Shown piece after piece: positions 60,740 through 64,000 of a stretch of 64,000 nt of DNA. The notes below the pieces were generated by a model that made no database searches, was not told the DNA's origin, and was given only the letters and a program-made list of their open reading frames with translations. Numbering within the stretch: position 1 is the first letter of the stretch; every line of letters begins with the position of its first letter. The DNA lies in the NCBI RefSeq assembly GCF_026625645.1, contig NZ_CP113056.1, positions 186,001 to 250,000 of the forward strand, read 5' to 3'. This DNA comes from Ancylobacter sp. SL191 (GTDB lineage Bacteria > Pseudomonadota > Alphaproteobacteria > Rhizobiales > Xanthobacteraceae). A program made the translations under genes and the position numbers.

Positions 60740-61150
60740 CCGAGGGGTGCGTCCGGAGCGGCCGGCGTGGGGGATGGGGGCGGTGGCGGCGTCGGCGGGA
60801 GTAACGCACCCGGTGGCGTCGCGGCCCAAGTCGGGTGTTCCCGTGCGGCGTAGCGCCGTTCACGGGCGGGATGCTACGCGCCTTCAAGCGCGTGGGCGCC
60901 GCCTTCAGTGGAGGATAGCAAGTCTGACTCCTCCAGGGGCCTCCCGAAGCAAGCCATAAAACACCGCGTGCGGGGCGCCGGGAGCGGCGTGTCGGTTGGC
61001 TGAGTGAAGGCTTGCACCACCTTTCAAAACAAAGGTGCAGGCGGCCGCCGTTGGCGTCCGCCCCGGTGCCCCGCGCGCCCTTCCAAGGGCGGATGGGAAC
61101 GGTGCAGAGCCCCGGCCGCGACAGCGGTGCGGGGGTTTTGGTGCGGAGGT
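60740..61150. other. Hairpin-rich non-coding block, candidate structured RNA or conserved repeat
   Basis: Between two palindromic repeat clusters lie at least five consecutive strong hairpins. CCCGTG-CGGCG-TAG-CGCCG-TT-CACGGG (60840-60866) is nested. Others are ACGCGC/GCGCGT (60876-60893), TGGAGG/CCTCCA (60909-60935), CACCTTT/AAAGGTG (61018-61037) and CGCCCTT/AAGGGCG (61076-61091). Frames on both strands are open but have no domain, ribosome site or typical codon pattern. I treat it as non-coding; whether it is transcribed is unknown. Confidence 0.45.
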
Positions 61151-61156
61151 GTCCAT

Positions 61157-61427
61157 TCGTCATCCCGGCCCCTCGGGTCTTGCCTTTGGCAAGCCCAAGG
61201 GCAGGCTCCGCGAAGCCGGAGAGCCGGGATCGCATGACGCGCTCATCACCACCTGCACGACGTCAGGACCGGACTTGACCCGGCCATCCACGTCTTCCCG
61301 CCGTCGCGCCCGGCCCCAAGTCGTGGATCCCCGGATCAAGTCCGGGGATGACGGCATTCTGGGAGGGCGACCGCGTGACCAGGGCGGCACGCGATCCCGG
61401 ATCGGCCTTTGGCCGTCCGGGATGACG
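61157..61427. repeat. Intergenic palindromic repeat cluster, second copy
   Basis: This block has the same element types as 60235-60625. It begins with GTCATCCCGGCCCCTCGGG (61161) and ends with GTCCGGGATGACG (61427). The stretch 61311-61427 is the near-copy of 60371-60485. Confidence 0.75.
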
Positions 61428-61456
61428 GGGAGTGTTTCCGGGCGCCGGCGCGCCTT

Positions 61457-61678
61457 CTACTCGCCCCGGCGCCGGCCGTTCAGCCGGTTGAGGACATCGA
61501 GGAACACCGAAATGAAGAAGAACGAGGCGAGGAACATGATGACGGCGTAGAGCGCAAAGCTCTCCGCCACATCGGGATAGCGCCCTTCGAGATAGCTGAC
61601 CGCGAGGAAGCCCGCCACCGCGCCGAGGCCGCCGGCAAGCGCGCCGCTGGTGCGAGGGTTGAGCGGAAACAGTGCCAT
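61457..61678 (-). CDS. Small membrane protein of unknown function
   Basis: The 73-residue product has two hydrophobic helices (about 11-30 and 40-62: ALAGGLGAVAGFLAVSYLEG and LYAVIMFLASFFFISVFLDV) and a basic C-terminus. I do not recognise the family. It lies 18 bp downstream of hisS on the same strand and is probably co-transcribed with it. The start at ATG 61676-61678 has GAGGGCCGC in front. Confidence 0.7.
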   Translation of the reverse strand: MALFPLNPRTSGALAGGLGAVAGFLAVSYLEGRYPDVAESFALYAVIMFLASFFFISVFLDVLNRLNGRRRGE

Positions 61679-61696
61679 GGTGCGGCCCTCCCCGTC

Positions 61697-63331
61697 TCAG
61701 CCCAGCGCCGCGCCATGCGGCACGCCGTGATGGTCGAGCACCTCGATGACCTTCGCAACCAGCTCGGCCTCGGCGCAGGAGAACTGCGCCGGGCGGCTCT
61801 CGCGCCATTCCGCATTGTCGGTGATGGCGGCGGCGGCCTTGGCGCCCTCGATCAGATCCTTGATCTGGACCGTGGGGCGAGGGTTGCCGGCTTCATCAAC
61901 GGCGTTCCGCTCGTCCGAACCCTGAATGACGACGCATGGAGAGTTCCGCCGGTCGGCATATTTGAACTGGTTGCCGAGATTCTTCGGGTTGCCGAGATAC
62001 ATCTCGGCGCGGATGCCGCTTTTACGCAACTGCGCCACGAGGCCCATATAATGGGCCGTCTGGTCGCGATCCATGACCACCACCACGACCGGGCCGAACT
62101 CGGGTTTGGCCTCGGTTTTCAGATAGGAGAGCGCAGAAGCCAGGCGCGAGACGCCGATGGAGAAACCGGTCGCCGGCACCGCCTCGCCGCGGAAACGGCC
62201 GACCAGCCCGTCATAACGCCCGCCGCCGCCGACCGAGCCGAAGCGCACCGGGCGGCCCTTCTCGTCCGAGACGGTGAAGGTCAGCTCGGCCTCGAAGACC
62301 GGGCCGGTGTAGTATTCGAGGCCGCGCACGACGGAGGGGTCGATGCGGATGCGCTCGCGGCCATAGCCTGAAGCCTCCGCAAGAACGGCAATCTCGGCCA
62401 GTTCCTCAATGCCCTTCCGCGATGTTTCGTAGTTTCCGAAGAGGGTCATTAGGCTATCGAGAACACCCTTGTTGCTCTCACGGAACGAGCCACCATAGCC
62501 TTTGTGGTGTCCACCCTCGGCCGCACCAGTAACATCCTCAAGCGGCGTGACATCACCGGACTGGAGGGCCACGAAACTGACGACGGTATCAATAGCCTCG
62601 TCATCCAGCCCGGCACCCTTGGTGAAGTCGCCGCTCTTGGCCTCGGGGTTCTCCCAGCGGCCTTCGCCGAGCAGGTCGCGCACGCCGTCAATGCCCACCT
62701 TGTCGAACTTGTCGATGGCACGCAGCACGGTGAGCCGGCGGCCAGCATTCTCCTCGCCGCCGAGGCCGATGGCCTCCAGCACGCCGTCGAGCACCTTGCG
62801 GTTGTTGACCTTGATGACGAACTTGCCGGCCAGCCCAAGCGCCTCCAGCGTGTCGGCCATCATCATGCAGATCTCGGCGTCCGCCGCGACGGTGGGGGCG
62901 CCCACCGTGTCGGCGTCGAACTGCATGAACTGGCGGAAGCGGCCGGGGCCGGGCTTCTCGTTGCGGAACACCCAGCCCGCCCGGTAGGAGCGGAAGGGCT
63001 TGGGCAGCTTGTCGAAATTCTCCGCCACATGGCGGGCGAGCGGGGCGGTCAGGTCGTAGCGCAGCGAGAGCCACTGCTCGTCATCGTCCTGGAAGGAGAA
63101 CACGCCCTCATTCGGCCGGTCCTGATCGGGCAGGAATTTGCCGAGCGCGTCGGTGTATTCGATGAAGGGGGTTTCCAGCGCCTCGAAGCCGTAGAGCTCA
63201 TAGACCTTGCGGATGGTCTCCAGCATGGCGCGCGTGCCGCCGAGCTCGGCCGGCCCGCGATCGGCGAAACCGCGCGGCAGGCGGGCCTTGGGTTTGCTCG
63301 CCTTGAGTTTGCTGGGCTTGTCCGTGGCCAT
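61697..63331 (-). CDS. hisS: Histidyl-tRNA synthetase
   Basis: This class II synthetase charges tRNAHis. The 544-residue product has [12 protein letters not shown], motif 2 with [20 protein letters not shown], the histidine-binding [11 protein letters not shown] and motif 3 in [13 protein letters not shown], then an anticodon-binding domain from about 435. It is longer than the enteric enzyme (about 424 residues), as is common in this order, because of an insertion around 185-300. The ATG at 63329-63331 with AAGGAC upstream is preferred to one five codons earlier. Confidence 0.95.
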   Translation of the reverse strand: MATDKPSKLKASKPKARLPRGFADRGPAELGGTRAMLETIRKVYELYGFEALETPFIEYTDALGKFLPDQDRPNEGVFSFQDDDEQWLSLRYDLTAPLARHVAENFDKLPKPFRSYRAGWVFRNEKPGPGRFRQFMQFDADTVGAPTVAADAEICMMMADTLEALGLAGKFVIKVNNRKVLDGVLEAIGLGGEENAGRRLTVLRAIDKFDKVGIDGVRDLLGEGRWENPEAKSGDFTKGAGLDDEAIDTVVSFVALQSGDVTPLEDVTGAAEGGHHKGYGGSFRESNKGVLDSLMTLFGNYETSRKGIEELAEIAVLAEASGYGRERIRIDPSVVRGLEYYTGPVFEAELTFTVSDEKGRPVRFGSVGGGGRYDGLVGRFRGEAVPATGFSIGVSRLASALSYLKTEAKPEFGPVVVVVMDRDQTAHYMGLVAQLRKSGIRAEMYLGNPKNLGNQFKYADRRNSPCVVIQGSDERNAVDEAGNPRPTVQIKDLIEGAKAAAAITDNAEWRESRPAQFSCAEAELVAKVIEVLDHHGVPHGAALG

Positions 63332-63442
63332 GGCACCGTCCTTCAAAAGTCTCGGCGCGGTTTAGAGGACGCAGGCGCGGGCGGCAAGACGGCGACTGGC
63401 GGCAGCGGAAGTCAGTCTTGACGGTATGTTCCGTTTTATGTA

Positions 63443-63456
63443 AGTGATCGTTCACT
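63443..63456. promoter_or_regulatory. Inverted repeat in the hisS/MFS intergenic region
   Basis: AGTGA-TCGT-TCACT, a short perfect inverted repeat in an AT-richer promoter stretch, 24 bp upstream of the TTG start of the MFS gene. It resembles TetR-type operators, but no regulator gene is visible in the window. Confidence 0.4.
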
Positions 63457-63479
63457 AACAAAATGCGGGAGGCTCCGCC

Positions 63480-64000
63480 TTGTTCACCCGGCTGATGACG
63501 TCACGGCGCTTCGCGCCGCTTTTCTGGTGCCAGTTCTTCTCCGCCTTCAACGACAATTTCGTGAAGAACGCCATGGCGCTCCTCATCCTCTACGGCCTCG
63601 CCTCCACGGCAGAGACCGGCGGGGCGCTGGTGACGCTGGCGGGCGGCGTGTTCATCCTGCCCTTCTTCCTGTTCTCCAGCCTCGGCGGGCAACTGGCCGA
63701 CCGCTACGACAAGGCACTGATCGCCCGCCGGCTGAAATTCGCCGAGATCTGGATCGTGCTCGTCGCCTCCTCCGGCTTCGTGCTCGGCTCGCTGCCGCTG
63801 CTGTTCCTCGGCCTGTTCCTGATGGGCACGCTGAGCGCGCTGTTCGGGCCGGTGAAATACGGCATCCTGCCCGACCATCTCGCCCGCGATGAGCTGGTCT
63901 CCGGCAATGCGCTGGTGGAGATGGCGACCTTCGCCGCCATTCTCGCCGGCACGGTGGGCGGCGCCATCGCCGTCACCCACACCCATGACTGGGCGGTGGC
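63480..64000 (+). CDS. MFS transporter / Aas-type lysophospholipid transporter-acyltransferase, N-terminal part (window edge)
   Basis: The frame is open to the window end and encodes an MFS-like membrane domain: FAPLFWCQFFSAFNDNFVKN, GGVFILPFFLFSSLGGQLADRYDK and LFGPVKYGILPDHLARDELVSGNAL. These are hallmarks of the LplT-like N-terminal half of Aas-type proteins, which flip lysophospholipids inward and often carry C-terminal acyltransferase and acyl-ACP synthetase domains. Those domains would lie beyond the window. TTG at 63480 with GGGAGG seven bases upstream is the chosen start; ATG 63495 is the alternative. Confidence 0.82.
   Translation, partial: MFTRLMTSRRFAPLFWCQFFSAFNDNFVKNAMALLILYGLASTAETGGALVTLAGGVFILPFFLFSSLGGQLADRYDKALIARRLKFAEIWIVLVASSGFVLGSLPLLFLGLFLMGTLSALFGPVKYGILPDHLARDELVSGNALVEMATFAAILAGTVGGAIAVTHTHDWAV

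Noticed and set aside
60693..61235. A 180-codon minus-strand frame in the gap before the small membrane protein gene
   Set aside because: It is low-complexity and Arg/Pro-rich, runs across palindromic repeats and hairpins, and has no ribosome site; treated as non-coding structured sequence.
60235..61427. CRISPR array
   Set aside because: The repeats are few, palindromic, unevenly spaced and differ from each other, and no cas gene is present.

Overview
The window is GC-rich with very dense coding on both strands. It carries a NepR-EcfG-PhyR general stress response core, a GcrA cell-cycle regulator, def-fmt, glnD, argD-argF and GANTC motifs upstream of gcrA. Together these point to an alphaproteobacterium of the order Hyphomicrobiales (Rhizobiales). 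A member of the Xanthobacteraceae is my guess from gene content, not from any search. No intact insertion sequence, prophage, CRISPR array or complete RNA gene was seen.

Positions 1-20.3 kb are chromosomal housekeeping: fmt (cut by the window edge) and def, rmuC, a LysR regulator, a DUF1328 membrane protein, nepR-ecfG facing phyR, an HWE-type histidine kinase, two exported stress proteins, glnD, an AEC transporter, an amidohydrolase, a class A penicillin-binding protein, a YgjP-like metallopeptidase, gcrA, argD-argF and hslO (to 21.5 kb). Five GGAAC-N16/17-(c)GTT sites, one of them imperfect, make 3.7-8.8 kb a local EcfG regulon. argD has lost its in-frame stop and stays open across half of argF.

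Positions 21.5-42.2 kb are accessory. Relics of a serine recombinase (21.6-22.5 kb) and probably of a relaxase (27.9-28.2 kb) bracket a ferric-siderophore module of TetR, TonB receptor, periplasmic binding protein and siderophore-interacting reductase. Next come a PrpF-like isomerase with a complete TctCBA tricarboxylate transporter under a divergent LysR regulator. A polar amino acid ABC transporter follows, flanked by two FAD-dependent amine or amino acid oxidases, an SDR and an IclR regulator.

Positions 42.3-60.2 kb look like a discrete catabolic island. It starts beside a 26-bp copy of a tRNA-Arg-like 3' end and is bracketed by imperfect copies of a roughly 43-bp repeat. It encodes an M20D amidohydrolase, an epimerase, a PuuE-like deacetylase, two paralogous HpaB-type oxygenases around a MarR regulator, an aspartoacylase-like deacylase, an ABC importer with fused permease and ATPase, an XRE-cupin regulator, HyuA-HyuB, an M20 peptidase and an SDR. 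All four intergenic promoter regions next to the transport and hydrolase genes carry the same TTGC-N7-GCAA operator-like motif. This suggests one regulon for uptake and breakdown of an amide- or lactam-containing, probably nitrogen-heterocyclic, compound. The substrate is unknown, and no flavin reductase partner for the oxygenases is present.

Positions 60.2-64 kb return to the core: palindromic intergenic repeats around a hairpin-rich non-coding block, a small membrane protein, hisS, and the start of an MFS/acyltransferase-type gene cut by the window edge.
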